From CAVVVS01 sp963751355 (GTDB taxonomy: Bacteria; Bacteroidota; Ignavibacteria; Ignavibacteriales; Ignavibacteriaceae), in the NCBI GenBank assembly GCA_963751355.1, contig CAVVVS010000048.1:13407-77406 (forward strand): a DNA stretch of 64,000 nt, written 5' to 3'. Made by a program: the position numbers and the translations under genes. Below, in pieces: positions 36,977 to 45,667 of the stretch. Numbering within the stretch: the stretch's first letter is position 1; each line of letters opens with the position of its first letter. The notes under the pieces are model-generated. The model had not been told where the DNA came from and did not search any database. It saw only the letters and a list, made by a program, of their open reading frames with translations.

Positions 36977-37182
36977 TTGTCCAAAATTTGACTACAAAAT
37001 AATTGACTGCATTTTTTTCAATTTTAGAATCCTTGTTAATGTAATTGGTTTTATTTTTAGCAATCCAATTATTACAGCTAAAGAATACAAAAGGGTATTT
37101 TTTATATGGCAGAAATCGGCAAACGATTACAAAACCGTTTTATTACTCGGAGTATCCTTCATGAAAGGAATAAACAACACGA

Positions 37183-37878
37183 TTAATGTTTCGAATCAAT
37201 TTTATCAAGCAATTGAAACATCAACCGATTATTTTCATTCAGTAGATAGAGTTTATTTAAAATTTCTTCTTCTGACTGAACAAATTTACTTTTAACAAGC
37301 TCTTTTCTTCCCCTTTTAATGAGTTCTTTAAACGAATCATCAGTAAACTCCATGTGAAATTGAAGTCCGATAACATTTTGCTTGTAAATAAATGCCTGAT
37401 TTTTGCACCCATCACTTTCGAGCAAATGTTCGGTATTATGAGGTATTTCAAATGTATCACCGTGCCAGTGCATAACAATTTGTTGATCAGCAAAAAAATC
37501 AAAGGTATTATTTTTCATCTTCTCTTTAATAGATTTAACTGGAAACCATCCGATTTCCTTATAAGCGTTTCTTTTTACTTTTGCTCCCATCGAATCTGCG
37601 ATAAGTTGTGAACCCAAGCAAATTCCCAGTACAACTTTATTAAGTGCTATAGCTTTTTGAATAAATAGCTTTTCTTCTTTTAACCACGGAAATCTATCTT
37701 CATCATATATTCCCATTGGACCGCCCATAATAATCAACCAATCGATATGGGAAATATCCGGTAATGAATAATTTTCAAAAAACTTAGTAATGGATAAAGT
37801 ATATCCCCTCCTTTTTATCCATGAATCGATGCAGCCCGTTCCCTCATAAGGGACATGCTGAAAAAAATGTATTCTCAT
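37183..37878 (-). CDS. Class I glutamine amidotransferase (GMP-synthase-like)
   Basis: A 231-residue protein with the class I glutaminase fold. It has GGPMGIYDE, the nucleophile elbow GICLGSQLIADSMGA (Cys near 82) and the GLQFHMEFT motif (His and Glu near 173-175). Stand-alone members are often annotated as GMP synthase-like and may amidate or deglutamylate unknown substrates. An AGGAG ribosome site lies just before the ATG and inside the end of a small upstream reading frame that is a collapsed VOC gene. Confidence 0.88.
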   Translation of the reverse strand: MRIHFFQHVPYEGTGCIDSWIKRRGYTLSITKFFENYSLPDISHIDWLIIMGGPMGIYDEDRFPWLKEEKLFIQKAIALNKVVLGICLGSQLIADSMGAKVKRNAYKEIGWFPVKSIKEKMKNNTFDFFADQQIVMHWHGDTFEIPHNTEHLLESDGCKNQAFIYKQNVIGLQFHMEFTDDSFKELIKRGRKELVKSKFVQSEEEILNKLYLLNENNRLMFQLLDKIDSKH

Positions 37879-37881
37879 TTT

Positions 37882-37980
37882 TTATCTCCTGGAATGAAGG
37901 GCAATTTTATTTCCTTCAGTATCAATGAAAGTCGCATAATCTAACACAGGAATTTCAAACCAGTTAATCATACTCTCCAT
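37882..37980 (-). pseudogene. Internally deleted VOC (glyoxalase-fold) gene remnant
   Basis: The - strand reading frame encodes a 32-residue peptide: MINWFEIPVLDYA, typical of VOC-family N-termini, joined directly to TFIDTEGNKIALHSRR, typical of VOC C-termini. A normal VOC protein has about 85-100 residues between these parts. The frame is preserved across the junction and the amidotransferase ribosome site overlaps its end. The remnant is almost certainly non-functional as a VOC protein. The reading is from motif knowledge; no alignment was run. Confidence 0.65.
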
Positions 37981-38184
37981 AAAACGATACACCTTATTTA
38001 GTTAAATACAATAGTCAATTTTGCAGCATAAAGATATGCTTCTAAGCGGGCAGGTTCCTAAATATCTAACATAATTAATGAAAACTATGTTGTCAATATT
38101 ATTTTAAACCCTTCTTTGCTTTTAATGAAAATGTTATATTTACTATTATTTTTTTAACTATTTAGATAAGGACGGCTCAAATAA

Positions 38185-40407
38185 ATGCAAGAACCGGAAG
38201 TAACTTTAGAATTGGCTTTAGAGCACGGATTGACTGAAGATGAATACGAACGAATTAATAAGATCCTCGGAAGAGTCCCTACTTTTACCGAATTAGGTAT
38301 TTTTAGCGTAATGTGGAGTGAGCATTGCAGCTATAAGAATTCAATAGCATTATTAAAAACACTACCGCGTGAAGGCGGAAAGCTGCTGGTGGGAGCAGGC
38401 GAAGAGAATGCCGGACTTGTAGATATCGGTGATGATCTGGCGCTTGCTTTTAAAATAGAAAGTCACAATCATCCTTCTGCAGTAGAACCATATCAGGGTG
38501 CGGCAACAGGCGTCGGCGGAATAATGAGGGATATTTTCACAATGGGTGCTCGTCCGATTGCATCGCTTAACTCTTTGAGGTTTGGTTCACTAGATGATGC
38601 AAGAACCCGTTTTTTATTTGACGGTGTTGTTAGAGGAATTGGTGATTATGGAAATAGTTTTGGTGTTCCGACAGTGGCAGGTGAAGTTTATTTTGATGAA
38701 TCTTACCGAGATAATCCTCTTGTCAATGCAATGGCAGTAGGAATAGTTAATAAGAATAATATAGCTAGTGCTGTATCAAAAGGCAAAGGAAATCCTGTGA
38801 TGATAGTAGGCTCTTCAACCGGTAGAGACGGAATTCACGGTGCCACATTTGCATCGGAAGAGATCTCGGAAAAATCCGAATCAAAAAGACCGTCCGTCCA
38901 AGTAGGAGATCCTTTTACGGAAAAATTACTCCTTGAAGCTTCTCTTGAAATAATTAAAAACGGCTGGCTGGTCGGAATACAGGATATGGGTGCTGCGGGA
39001 ATTTCCTGCTCTACTGCGGAAATGAGTGCTAAAGGTGAATCGGGTATGACTGTAAATCTGGATAAAGTACCTCTGCGTGAAGCCAATATGACCGCATATG
39101 AAATTATGCTTTCCGAAAGTCAGGAAAGAATGCTTTGTACTGTAAAGAAAGGATATGAAAATAAAGTAAAAGAAGTATTTGAAAAATGGGATCTGCATTG
39201 TGAGATTATCGGTGAAGTTACTTCCGATGGTAAATTATCGGTAACACAGAATGGGGAGGAAAAAGCTTTAATACCGCCCTTTGAATTAGTGCTAGGCGGC
39301 GGTGCACCTGTTTATATCCGGGAGACAAAGGAGCCGGCTTATTTACTTAAGACTAAAGCCATTAACCTTTCTGCATTACCTGAACCCGATAATTTAACTG
39401 AAATATTCCGCAAGATATTTTTATCTCCGAACATTGTATCAAAAAAATGGGTCTATGAACAATACGATTCAATGGTGAGAACAAATACGATTGTAGGTCC
39501 CGGTTGTGATGCCGCAGTAATTTATATTAAAGATACCAACAAGGCGATAGCCGCTAAAACAGATTGTAATTCGAGGTATGTTTATCTTAATCCAAAAGAA
39601 GGAACAAAAATTGCCGTTGCCGAATCGGCAAGAAACATTGTTTGCTCGGGGGCTATACCTCTTGCAATAACAAATTGTCTAAATTTCGGAAATCCCTACA
39701 AACCTGAAAATTACTGGCAATTCAAACAAGCTATTGAGGGAATGGGGGAAGCATGCAAATTTTTTGAAACCCCTGTTACTGGTGGGAATGTCAGCTTTTA
39801 TAATGAATCACCCCATATTGCTGTTTATCCAACACCTACAATAGGAATGGTTGGATTAGTGGAAAACCTGGAAGATATTACGACTTCTTATTTTAAAACC
39901 GAAGGTGATTTAATATATATTCTTGGGGAGGATTTCGAAGAAATGGGAGGTAGTGAGTATCTGAAAATTATTCATAATAAAGTTGCCGGAGATTCCCCTA
40001 AAATTGATTTACAAGTTGAAAAAAAACTGCATAATGTATTACTTGGTGCGATACGACAAAAATTAGTTAAGTCTGCTCATGATGTTTCCGAAGGAGGAAT
40101 TGCATGTGCATTAGCGGAATGCTGCATTATTAACGAAGACAAAAAAATTGGAGCTGAATTAAAAGTTCCAGTGAAAAAAAGAAAGGATTTTTCGTACTTC
40201 TCGGAGAGTCAATCAAGGATTATCGTATCTATAGATGAAACAGATAAGGAAAAATTTGAAAACATGCTGAAAAAAGCGGAACAAACTTTTTCATTTATCG
40301 GTAAGACAGGGGGGACCAAATTGAGGTTAAATGATGACATAGAATTGGATATAGATGAATTAGCCGATATATACTTTCACACAATATCACGAATTATGAA
40401 TGTTTAG
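38185..40407 (+). CDS. purL: Phosphoribosylformylglycinamidine synthase II (small PurL)
   Basis: A 740-residue enzyme converting FGAR to FGAM in purine synthesis, of the small type that works with separate PurQ and PurS. It has MWSEHCSYKNS (about 48-58), the ATP/Mg motif KIESHNHPSAVEPYQGAATGVGG, GIQDMGAAGISCSTAEM and GGSEYLK, and the second-half repeats. AAGGACGGCTC precedes the ATG. purQ and purS are not in this window. Its stop region overlaps the YihY gene by 8 nt. Confidence 0.96.
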   Translation: MQEPEVTLELALEHGLTEDEYERINKILGRVPTFTELGIFSVMWSEHCSYKNSIALLKTLPREGGKLLVGAGEENAGLVDIGDDLALAFKIESHNHPSAVEPYQGAATGVGGIMRDIFTMGARPIASLNSLRFGSLDDARTRFLFDGVVRGIGDYGNSFGVPTVAGEVYFDESYRDNPLVNAMAVGIVNKNNIASAVSKGKGNPVMIVGSSTGRDGIHGATFASEEISEKSESKRPSVQVGDPFTEKLLLEASLEIIKNGWLVGIQDMGAAGISCSTAEMSAKGESGMTVNLDKVPLREANMTAYEIMLSESQERMLCTVKKGYENKVKEVFEKWDLHCEIIGEVTSDGKLSVTQNGEEKALIPPFELVLGGGAPVYIRETKEPAYLLKTKAINLSALPEPDNLTEIFRKIFLSPNIVSKKWVYEQYDSMVRTNTIVGPGCDAAVIYIKDTNKAIAAKTDCNSRYVYLNPKEGTKIAVAESARNIVCSGAIPLAITNCLNFGNPYKPENYWQFKQAIEGMGEACKFFETPVTGGNVSFYNESPHIAVYPTPTIGMVGLVENLEDITTSYFKTEGDLIYILGEDFEEMGGSEYLKIIHNKVAGDSPKIDLQVEKKLHNVLLGAIRQKLVKSAHDVSEGGIACALAECCIINEDKKIGAELKVPVKKRKDFSYFSESQSRIIVSIDETDKEKFENMLKKAEQTFSFIGKTGGTKLRLNDDIELDIDELADIYFHTISRIMNV

Positions 40408-41365
40408 AAAAAAAAATTTAAGAAGATTTAAAAATACGAAGCTTTACTCACAACTTGAAAAGTTTCACGCGTTCCTAAATTATAAACCTGTATATCATAA
40501 AATCAAGAGTTTCTTAAAACATTACGGGGGCGGGTTAATTGACCGCACCGACGAGCATCATGTCTTTTTGCTCGCAGGCGGATTAGCATTTTCTCTTTTT
40601 GTCTGTATCATCCCCTTTATGTTAATTATGTTTTATATACTCGGTAATCTTCTTGATTCCAGCACAATGCAATTGCAGGTTAATGCATTTATAGAAACAT
40701 TAATACCCTATTATAAATATTCTGAATTTGTTAAGAAAATAATCTTTTCAAGAATAAATGAAGTCATAGAATATAAAAATATTGCAGGTGTTATCGGTGC
40801 GTTCGGCCTTTTCTTTGCAGCGAGCGGATTATTCAGCAGTATGAGGACAATACTTAACAGAGTATTCGGAATTGAAACTAGTGTACATTTTTTAATCGGA
40901 AAGCTAAAGGATTTTGCGCTGGTCCTAATGGTAATTTTGATTTTCTTCGCACTTACGATTTTAACTCCGGTAATTGATTTTCTTAGACAGGCTGCCCAGG
41001 GATTTGAAGGATTAAGTTTTTTAAATTTGAGTATATTCGAACATGCTTTATTTTCAATAATATCACTCGTGATAATTTATATTGTTTTTACTGTGCTGTA
41101 TGTAGCTGTTCCAATAAGAAAACTGGGAAAACGGGCTACACTTGTCAGTGCTCTCTGGGCTTCACTTTTGTGGGAGGGAGCAAAGCAGGGATTTGGTTAT
41201 TATCTCCACCATTTTACAACTTTCGGAAGAATTTATGGAACTTATGCTCTATTTGTTGTGGTAGCTTTCTGGATTTATTATTCTTCGATTGTATTCATCA
41301 TAGGTGCCGAAATAGGAAGGCTTTATACAGAGAAAAAAAATTTAGAGGAAGGGGATGCAATTTAA
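40400..41365 (+). CDS. YihY/virulence factor BrkB family membrane protein
   Basis: A 321-residue inner-membrane protein with about six hydrophobic helices and a positively charged N-terminus. The YihY signature is seen in LLAGGLAFSLFVCIIPFM (about 53-70) and GTYALFVVVAFWIYYSSIVFIIGAEIGRL near the C-terminus (position marker: Gly278-Leu308, approximate). Function in this family is unresolved. The earlier RNase BN annotation is considered wrong. It overlaps the purL stop by 8 nt in another frame, so it is translationally coupled. Confidence 0.9.
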   Translation: MFRKKNLRRFKNTKLYSQLEKFHAFLNYKPVYHKIKSFLKHYGGGLIDRTDEHHVFLLAGGLAFSLFVCIIPFMLIMFYILGNLLDSSTMQLQVNAFIETLIPYYKYSEFVKKIIFSRINEVIEYKNIAGVIGAFGLFFAASGLFSSMRTILNRVFGIETSVHFLIGKLKDFALVLMVILIFFALTILTPVIDFLRQAAQGFEGLSFLNLSIFEHALFSIISLVIIYIVFTVLYVAVPIRKLGKRATLVSALWASLLWEGAKQGFGYYLHHFTTFGRIYGTYALFVVVAFWIYYSSIVFIIGAEIGRLYTEKKNLEEGDAI

Positions 41366-41392
41366 TATCAGTTTGATCGCCATTCCCCCTAT

Positions 41393-42535
41393 TTAAAACA
41401 GATTATACAATAATCCTACCCTGGTCTCAAGAATACTAGGAGAAGTACCTTGTTTTGTTAAGTTACCGCTTATTGTCAAATAAATATTATTTTCTAAATA
41501 ATACCAGAATGAAGTAGTTAAATAATGTTCAATTAAATTGCTTTTCTTAGCGTACTTCACAAAATTGAATCTATATCCCGAAACGAAATTTACCCTATTG
41601 CTTAATTCGTATATAAAATCAACCCCGGTGCCGACAGTAACATTTTTAAAAAATAGAGAATCAAATGGTGTGGATAATTCTGCGATCATATTTATTTGGA
41701 ACTGCCAGCTCAGCGGGATTGAATATCGTCCTTTTAAATTTGCGCTGGGCACGCCTGCAGGTGATTTATCCGGTGTTGAAATGTTAAATAAAATTCCCAA
41801 TGTAACATCCCATCCGTAATATCTTTGATTTACTCTCTCATTTAAATTGAACAGTACCTGCCGAATTCGATAAATTCCTAATGCCCCAAGTTCAGAATTT
41901 TTAACAACAGAGGATTTTTGAATTTCTGTTTCAATTGCTTCAAACCAGTATATTTCGTAGGTGTCTCCATATTTATCTTTATACTCTTGTTCTCTTTCAA
42001 TTATATTGGCTACGGCAATCATGATTTTCTTGGGTAAATAATCCGTAATAATTTTATCCCGCAATAAATGGTCCTCAATTCTTACGGCTTTTGCCAAAGC
42101 AGTAGCGTCAATATATCTCCCGTAACCATATCCGACAGTGAGTGAGGATGCGACTTGGGAATAGCCTGTAGCATGAGAGGTAGCAAGTGTTGCGGAACCG
42201 AACCAATTATACCTATCCCAGATATACTTTTGAAAAGTGAATGTACCTTTGATATTATGGTTATAATTTATTTTTTGTTGAAAATTCCAGCCGCCAAATG
42301 CATCAATATTTATATACCAGGCAAGCGGGAGAGATGAGTAAAAAGAACTGTATTTTAAATTTCCTACCGCATTATTTGATGTAACACTGCTGCCTGTTTG
42401 AGACCAGTTCCAGGAACCGTCAAATCTTAACGATTTTGCTTTACTTACTGGTACTTGATAATCGCTAACATTTACGTTTTGCGGTAAAACAGAAGCAGTA
42501 AAACTTAAAAAAAGAATAGAAATCAGCCTCTTCAT
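41393..42535 (-). CDS. Putative outer-membrane beta-barrel protein
   Basis: A 380-residue exported protein with a signal peptide at about 1-18 (ending ASVLPQ) and a mature part of alternating hydrophobic and aromatic beta strands (for example SWNWSQTG, FQFNMIAEL-type segments). It ends in the strand TRVGLLYNLF with a terminal Phe, typical of outer-membrane barrels. No specific family was recognised and its role is unknown. It is separated from the upstream FmdB gene by a strong hairpin, so it probably has its own promoter. It is convergent with the YihY gene, with 27 nt between. Confidence 0.72.
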   Translation of the reverse strand: MKRLISILFLSFTASVLPQNVNVSDYQVPVSKAKSLRFDGSWNWSQTGSSVTSNNAVGNLKYSSFYSSLPLAWYINIDAFGGWNFQQKINYNHNIKGTFTFQKYIWDRYNWFGSATLATSHATGYSQVASSLTVGYGYGRYIDATALAKAVRIEDHLLRDKIITDYLPKKIMIAVANIIEREQEYKDKYGDTYEIYWFEAIETEIQKSSVVKNSELGALGIYRIRQVLFNLNERVNQRYYGWDVTLGILFNISTPDKSPAGVPSANLKGRYSIPLSWQFQINMIAELSTPFDSLFFKNVTVGTGVDFIYELSNRVNFVSGYRFNFVKYAKKSNLIEHYLTTSFWYYLENNIYLTISGNLTKQGTSPSILETRVGLLYNLF

Positions 42536-42617
42536 TTTTTCCCCTTAAATTATTGCGAGGAGCTATAGTCAATATAGTAAAGGGAGTTTCTAAAAACAAT
42601 CGGGAAATTTAAAATGA

Positions 42618-42641
42618 AAAGCAGAACGATTGTTCTGCTTT
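42618..42641. terminator. Hairpin terminator between FmdB gene and outer-membrane protein gene
   Basis: AAAGCAGAAC (42618-42627), a 4-nt GATT loop and GTTCTGCTTT (42632-42641) form a perfect 10-bp stem. Read on the - strand it is followed by TCATTTTAAATTT. It lies just after the FmdB-like gene (ends at 42698 on the - strand) and so probably terminates that transcript before the barrel gene. Confidence 0.75.
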
Positions 42642-42697
42642 ATAAAATAGAGACGCTTTAGTAATATCTTTTCTGAATATTATCAATGTTAATTTTT

Positions 42698-42937
42698 TTA
42701 GTTAATACCGCATATACCCGATGCGCAGCCCCCGGAATATCCTGTATCGGAACTATTGCTGTAACTATCAGGGGAACTTGTCGATCCTTCGAAAGATGCA
42801 CTGAAACTTGAAAGTAATTTTTTATTGTTTGAAGAATTGCAGCTTGGACAAACAACTTCATCCTGATGATTAGTTGATTTATGAAAAACTTCAAATTTAT
42901 TATTGCAATCCGCGCAGCGGTACTCAAAAACCGGCAT
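42698..42937 (-). CDS. FmdB-family zinc-ribbon protein
   Basis: A 79-residue small protein beginning MPVFEYRCADC, with a four-Cys zinc ribbon (C8-x2-C11 and C31-x2-C34). It has a Ser/Gly-rich tail (about 46-70) that ends CASGICGIN. FmdB-type regulatory zinc-ribbon proteins are common and poorly characterised. GGAG precedes the ATG. An alternative frame overlapping this region (42658-42927) is an artefact, as the zinc ribbon lies only in this frame. Confidence 0.88.
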   Translation of the reverse strand: MPVFEYRCADCNNKFEVFHKSTNHQDEVVCPSCNSSNNKKLLSSFSASFEGSTSSPDSYSNSSDTGYSGGCASGICGIN

Positions 42938-42975
42938 TTTTTCTCCTATTTTTATAAGTTATATTTTTAACAAAA

Positions 42976-43413
42976 TTATGAAGCAACCGATATATCAGTT
43001 GTTAATTTAATTGTTGATTTTACTGACCGTGAAATTAGACATGCATTTTCAGATTTGTCGATTATTCTTTCAGCCCGTTCAAGATCCTTTTCATGCTTAA
43101 TTATTAATTTCGGTTTTAACTCAACTTCGGAGATCATAAACTTTCCATTTACTCTTTCCATCTTTCCCGTTCCTTCACATTCAAATGAATTGTACTCTAA
43201 TTTTGAGTTATCTGCGATCGCTAAAAATGTAGTCATCAAACAGATATTTATAGAGGCAACGAACAAATGTTCGGGCGACCACACATTAGGCACGCCTTGA
43301 GGAAATTCCGGGGGAGTAGCTACCGTAACTTGGGGGAATGAACTGGATGATAATTCACCTTTCCGTCCCTCTGTCCATTTCACTTTTGTGTTGTAATAAT
43401 GTACTTCTTCCAT
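42976..43413 (-). CDS. OsmC-family protein
   Basis: A 145-residue protein of OsmC fold. It contains PNVWSPEHLFVASINICLMTTF (position about 41-62, key residues Pro-Glu-His-Leu and Cys58) and the second conserved Cys in SENACLISRSVKSTI (about 126). OsmC/Ohr proteins detoxify organic peroxides or act on thiol substrates using these two Cys. It is divergent from the Rrf2 regulator gene (43579) with 165 nt between, so it could share regulation with it. It lies upstream of the FmdB gene on the same strand. Confidence 0.88.
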   Translation of the reverse strand: MEEVHYYNTKVKWTEGRKGELSSSSFPQVTVATPPEFPQGVPNVWSPEHLFVASINICLMTTFLAIADNSKLEYNSFECEGTGKMERVNGKFMISEVELKPKLIIKHEKDLERAERIIDKSENACLISRSVKSTIKLTTDISVAS

Positions 43414-43521
43414 TTTTATTACCGTCGTTTTCTGTAAATATAATATTAGATGTAAAAAGTCGGGAATCGATTCATTACCATTTAAGTTTTATAAAATGAT
43501 TAGCGTTTTTAAAGAATTAAT

Positions 43522-43550
43522 TTGACAAATATTATAATTGTCTTTATCTT
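43522..43550 (+). promoter_or_regulatory. Sigma-70-like promoter of the Rrf2 gene
   Basis: TTGACA (43522-43527), a 17-nt spacer and TATCTT (43545-43550) fit a housekeeping promoter. The second element overlaps the left arm of the palindrome at 43548-43577, so a protein bound there would block it. Confidence 0.6.
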
Positions 43551-43577
43551 TAATCAGATATAATAATCTGATTAAAG
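43548..43577. promoter_or_regulatory. Palindromic operator of the Rrf2 regulator
   Basis: CTTTAATCAGAT (43548-43559), a 6-nt centre ATAATA and ATCTGATTAAAG (43566-43577) form a perfect 12-bp inverted repeat ending one base before the Rrf2 start codon. A half-site AATCAGATA occurs at 44028-44036 before the next gene. Autorepression by Rrf2 is inference from location and symmetry. Confidence 0.7.
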
Positions 43578-43578
43578 A

Positions 43579-44010
43579 ATGACAGTAATATTTTCAAAAA
43601 AATGCGAATACGGACTACAGGCAGTTCTTTATTTAGCCGCTCAGGTTAGAGGAAGTGTAATGCCTGCCGAAGAGATTGCAAATAAACTTAGTATTCCTAA
43701 AGAGTTTGTATCAAAGATATTGCAGAGCTTAACAGAAAGTGGGATAATTTATTCCAAAAAAGGGAAGTCGGGCGGATTTGCATTAGCAAAAGATCCGAAA
43801 AATATTAGGTTAATTGATATAGTTGCAGCAATTGACGGGCTTTCTGTATTCAATAATTGTGTCCTCGGGTTTCCAAATTGTTCTCCCGAAAATCCTTGTC
43901 CTTTACATGCTAAATGGGGCGAGTTAAGAAGTAACGCATACAATATGTTAACGGATGAAACAATAGATCAGTTTAAGGAAAAAACCTTAAAAAAGGTTAT
44001 GACCCTTTAG
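43579..44010 (+). CDS. Rrf2-family transcriptional regulator with Fe-S ligand cysteines
   Basis: A 143-residue regulator with a winged helix-turn-helix (about 10-70; ALYLAAQV-type start, IANKLSIPKEFVSKILQSL) and a cluster motif C-x6-C-x5-C-x2-H (CVLGFPNCSPENPCPLH, about 94-110), expected to hold an iron-sulfur cluster that senses NO, redox or iron status. A perfect palindrome overlaps its -10 box and start region, suggesting autorepression. The next gene (NapH-like Fe-S membrane protein) has a half-site before it, so both are probably one regulatory unit. No Shine-Dalgarno is present and the leader would be very short. Confidence 0.9.
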   Translation: MTVIFSKKCEYGLQAVLYLAAQVRGSVMPAEEIANKLSIPKEFVSKILQSLTESGIIYSKKGKSGGFALAKDPKNIRLIDIVAAIDGLSVFNNCVLGFPNCSPENPCPLHAKWGELRSNAYNMLTDETIDQFKEKTLKKVMTL

Positions 44011-44049
44011 CTATTTTTTTAGTACTAAATCAGATAAAAATATCCGGTA

Positions 44050-45147
44050 ATGAACGACAAGAAAAAAATAATTAGAAATCACGAGAAACCTATACAGAAA
44101 TACAGGTTTATAATTCAAACTGCTTTTTTGCTTCTATGTATCTGGATAGGAATAGACTTTTATTTGTTTACACAATTTTTGCAGACGCATGGTGCAGCAG
44201 GAATATTCGATCGACCACCGGGAGTAGATGGGTTTCTTCCCATTAGTTCGTTTATGAGCTTTTACTTGTTTCTTGCAACGGGAGAAATTCATCCCGCTCA
44301 TCCTGCCGGCGTATTTATATTTATTGCCATTGTTATAATCTCATTCCTTTTTGGCAAATCATTTTGCAGTTGGTTATGCCCGGTGGGTTTTATCTCCGAA
44401 TTAATAGGGGACTTTGGTAAAAAACTATTTAAGAAGACAATACATATTCCGAGGTGGCTGGATTATCCGCTCCGCAGCTTAAAATATTTAATGCTTGGTT
44501 TTCTGTTTTACGCGGTCTTTGTTCTGATGTCTGTAGCGGCGGTCCGGGCTTTTCTTGACAGTCCTTATAATCAAGTAGCCGATTTAAAGATGTTTAATTT
44601 TTTTGCAAACATATCCCGGTTTTCACTTATTGTAATCTCGGTTTTGTTTGTGTCATCAATATTCATACGGAATTTTTGGTGCAGGTATCTTTGCCCATAC
44701 GGAGCATTTCTTGGTTTAGTTTCATTTTTAAGTCCTAATAAAATTAAGAGGAATCCTGTTAGCTGTATCGATTGCGGATTATGCAACAAATCTTGCCCTG
44801 CAGGGATAAAAGTGGATAAAGTAAAAACAGTTATTTCGGATGAATGTACTTCCTGCTTGAATTGTGTGGATGTCTGTCCGGTAGCAGATACACTTGATTT
44901 AAAATCTGTGCTTCCGGTTAAAAAAAAGATTTCTAAAAAAGTTGTAGCATTTGCGATTGTACTAATATTTATGGCAGTCACAGGGGTCGGTATCTTTACA
45001 CATCACTGGCAAAATAATATTACAAAACATGAATATTTTATTCATTACAAGATGATGAATTCATACGGACATCCCACCGGAACTGCAGCAGTTAAAAAAT
45101 TGGAAAAAGAGAGTAAGGTTCAAAAGGTAAGTGCAACTAAAAGATGA
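44050..45147 (+). CDS. Polyferredoxin-type membrane protein (NapH/CcoG-like)
   Basis: A 365-residue inner-membrane protein with about five helices (near 20-40, 83-103, 140-165, 183-205 and 296-315). It has two CxxxCP motifs after helices (CSWLCPVGF about 105; CRYLCPYGAF about 215), characteristic of NapH/NosR/CcoG proteins, and two [4Fe-4S] motifs: CIDCGLCNKSCPAG (about 239-252) and CTSCLNCVDVCPVAD (about 267-281). It probably moves electrons between the quinone pool and an extracytoplasmic acceptor. It follows the Rrf2 gene by 39 nt, but no cognate nap, nos or cco gene is in the window. Confidence 0.88.
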   Translation: MNDKKKIIRNHEKPIQKYRFIIQTAFLLLCIWIGIDFYLFTQFLQTHGAAGIFDRPPGVDGFLPISSFMSFYLFLATGEIHPAHPAGVFIFIAIVIISFLFGKSFCSWLCPVGFISELIGDFGKKLFKKTIHIPRWLDYPLRSLKYLMLGFLFYAVFVLMSVAAVRAFLDSPYNQVADLKMFNFFANISRFSLIVISVLFVSSIFIRNFWCRYLCPYGAFLGLVSFLSPNKIKRNPVSCIDCGLCNKSCPAGIKVDKVKTVISDECTSCLNCVDVCPVADTLDLKSVLPVKKKISKKVVAFAIVLIFMAVTGVGIFTHHWQNNITKHEYFIHYKMMNSYGHPTGTAAVKKLEKESKVQKVSATKR

Positions 45148-45667
45148 GAAACATCTTATTAAAGAAAACTAAATACTAATGCATAATAAAGCATTTGATT
45201 AAAGGTGAATATTATGAAAAAGTTAATTAATAACTCACTTTACGCAAAAGAATGATAATAAGAGGATGCTTATCCAATTCGTTCTAAAAATCATCGGTAT
45301 GTAATATTTTATTACCGTGCATGAAAGTTTGAAAGGATACAGATTTTCGTGTACATTTTTTTTTCAAGATTCTAGTAAAAAGGAGATGATTGTCTATCTT
45401 ATTTCTTTCCAAAATAATTATTCATGTCTCGTCCCTACCGGACTTTAAATTCAAGAAACATCAGTTTTTATAAAAATATACACCCAAAAGTGTCATAAAC
45501 CAGAATTATCCAAATTAAAAAATTATGAAAGTTTAAAATTATGCGTTAGGGCAAAGGATCGAAGAAAATTAATCTAATAAGTGTCAGATATGATTGAATG
45601 CATTTACAGTAATACCTAAATATTCTAAAATTGGATACACAATTAGAAAATTTATATGGAATAATCA
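45148..45667. other. 520-nt intergenic region, no convincing gene
   Basis: AT-rich. A 13-codon reading frame starting at 45214 (MKKLINNSLYAKE, stop at 45253-45255) has a good AAAGGTG ribosome site, and could be a leader peptide or the front of a decayed gene. A GGAGATG at about 45380 precedes a short in-frame peptide of no recognisable family. GTCC-CTACC-GGAC near 45433 is a small palindrome. A TCAGATA word at 45584-45590 resembles the Rrf2 operator half-site. Confidence 0.4.

Noticed and set aside
36900..37295. A 131-codon + strand reading frame after the exonuclease gene
   Set aside because: It begins inside the exonuclease gene in another frame, ends antisense to the amidotransferase, has no ribosome site and no recognisable motif.
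42658..42927. A longer frame overlapping the FmdB-like gene on the same strand
   Set aside because: The MPVFEYRCADC start and the paired CxxC motifs are only in the 42698-42937 frame.
44571..44981. A 136-codon - strand reading frame
   Set aside because: It is antisense to the NapH-like gene whose Fe-S motifs fix the true frame.
45433..45450. GTCCCTACCGGAC word as part of an insertion sequence or CRISPR
   Set aside because: It occurs once, has no flanking direct or terminal repeats, and there is no transposase or repeat array nearby.
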